In this document: positions 7,471 to 7,614 of the stretch, piece after piece
Position numbering within the stretch: position 1 is the stretch's first letter
How the letters are laid out: each line of letters begins with the position of its first letter
NCBI GenBank assembly: GCA_050729835.1
Contig: JBOHLS010000054.1
Coordinates: 1-7,614 of the forward strand
Length of the DNA stretch: 7,614 bases
Direction of reading: 5' to 3'
Source of the DNA: REEB95 sp050729835
GTDB lineage: Bacteria; Pseudomonadota; Alphaproteobacteria; ATCC43930; CGMCC-115725
Program-made: the position numbers and the translations under genes
Notes under the pieces: model-generated
What the model was told of the DNA's origin: nothing
Databases searched by the model: none
What the model saw: the letters and a program-made list of their open reading frames with translations, nothing else

Positions 7471-7614
7471 GTGACACCCCATCGTCTGACCGTACCCGTC
7501 TTTGCCTTGCTTGTCGGGTTGGGCGGCATCGTCGCCGCCGCGCCCGCCTTCGCCCAAGCCGCTTCGCCAGGCCCGACGGCGCCGCCGCCGGCCGCCGCCG
7601 CCCAAGCGCCGGCG
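7471..7614 (+). CDS. Secreted Ala/Pro-rich protein, N-terminus only (partial)
   Basis: The frame from GTG 7471 stays open for 48 codons to the window edge. It encodes a clear Sec signal peptide: a short n-region MTPHRLT, a hydrophobic core VPVFALLVGLGGIVAAAP, and an AFA|Q signal peptidase I site after residue 28. The mature start is low-complexity, rich in Ala and Pro (PTAPPPAAAAQAPA), which in alphaproteobacterial periplasmic proteins often forms a flexible linker before a folded domain. The domain itself is outside the window, so I do not assign a function; invasion-associated locus B-like proteins begin this way, but so do many others. It is divergent from the liu operon and need not be related to it. 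The overlapping minus-strand open frame at 7363-7605 is an Arg/Gly-rich shadow of this region. Confidence 0.72.
   Translation, partial: MTPHRLTVPVFALLVGLGGIVAAAPAFAQAASPGPTAPPPAAAAQAPA

Overview
The window is GC-rich chromosomal DNA from an alphaproteobacterium. The partial 16S rRNA has the shortened helix regions and core sequence of that class and reads most like Rhodospirillales in the broad sense; I would not go below class with confidence. Every clear gene except the last is on the minus strand, so the biological order runs from high to low coordinates.

Layout in transcription order: (1) 7340 to 985 is a tightly packed leucine/isovalerate degradation (liu-type) operon: isovaleryl-CoA dehydrogenase (7340-6168), methylcrotonoyl-CoA carboxylase beta subunit (6168-4567), an 89-residue internally deleted enoyl-CoA hydratase (4565-4296), methylcrotonoyl-CoA carboxylase alpha subunit (4294-2309), hydroxymethylglutaryl-CoA lyase (2309-1404) and a small DUF1489-family gene (1407-985). 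All junctions overlap or leave a single base, so one polycistronic mRNA with translational coupling is expected. (2) 984-475 has no protein gene. It holds an inverted repeat, a sigma70-like rrn promoter (about 830-802) and a leader of about 320 nt with boxB-like and boxA antitermination signals. (3) 474-1 is the 5' third of a 16S rRNA gene, cut by the window edge. (4) Divergently, on the plus strand, a secreted Ala/Pro-rich protein starts at GTG 7471 and runs off the right edge.

Together the operon enzymes turn isovaleryl-CoA (from leucine) into 3-methylcrotonyl-CoA, then 3-methylglutaconyl-CoA, then HMG-CoA, then acetyl-CoA plus acetoacetate. The step from methylglutaconyl-CoA to HMG-CoA belongs to the hydratase, and that is the damaged gene: its N-terminal ~64 and C-terminal ~25 residues are joined in frame and the middle of the enzyme is missing. 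This is the most notable thing in the window. It is either a real in-frame deletion that spares the downstream genes or an assembly artefact.

The rest is mostly ordinary. Second-look items are the DUF1489 gene coupled to the lyase, the rrn control region (dyads, a leader copy of a 16S motif), the absence of a visible terminator between the liu operon and the rrn operon, and two unusual residues in the biotin carboxylase ATP pocket. I found no mobile element, CRISPR array, tRNA or defence system.
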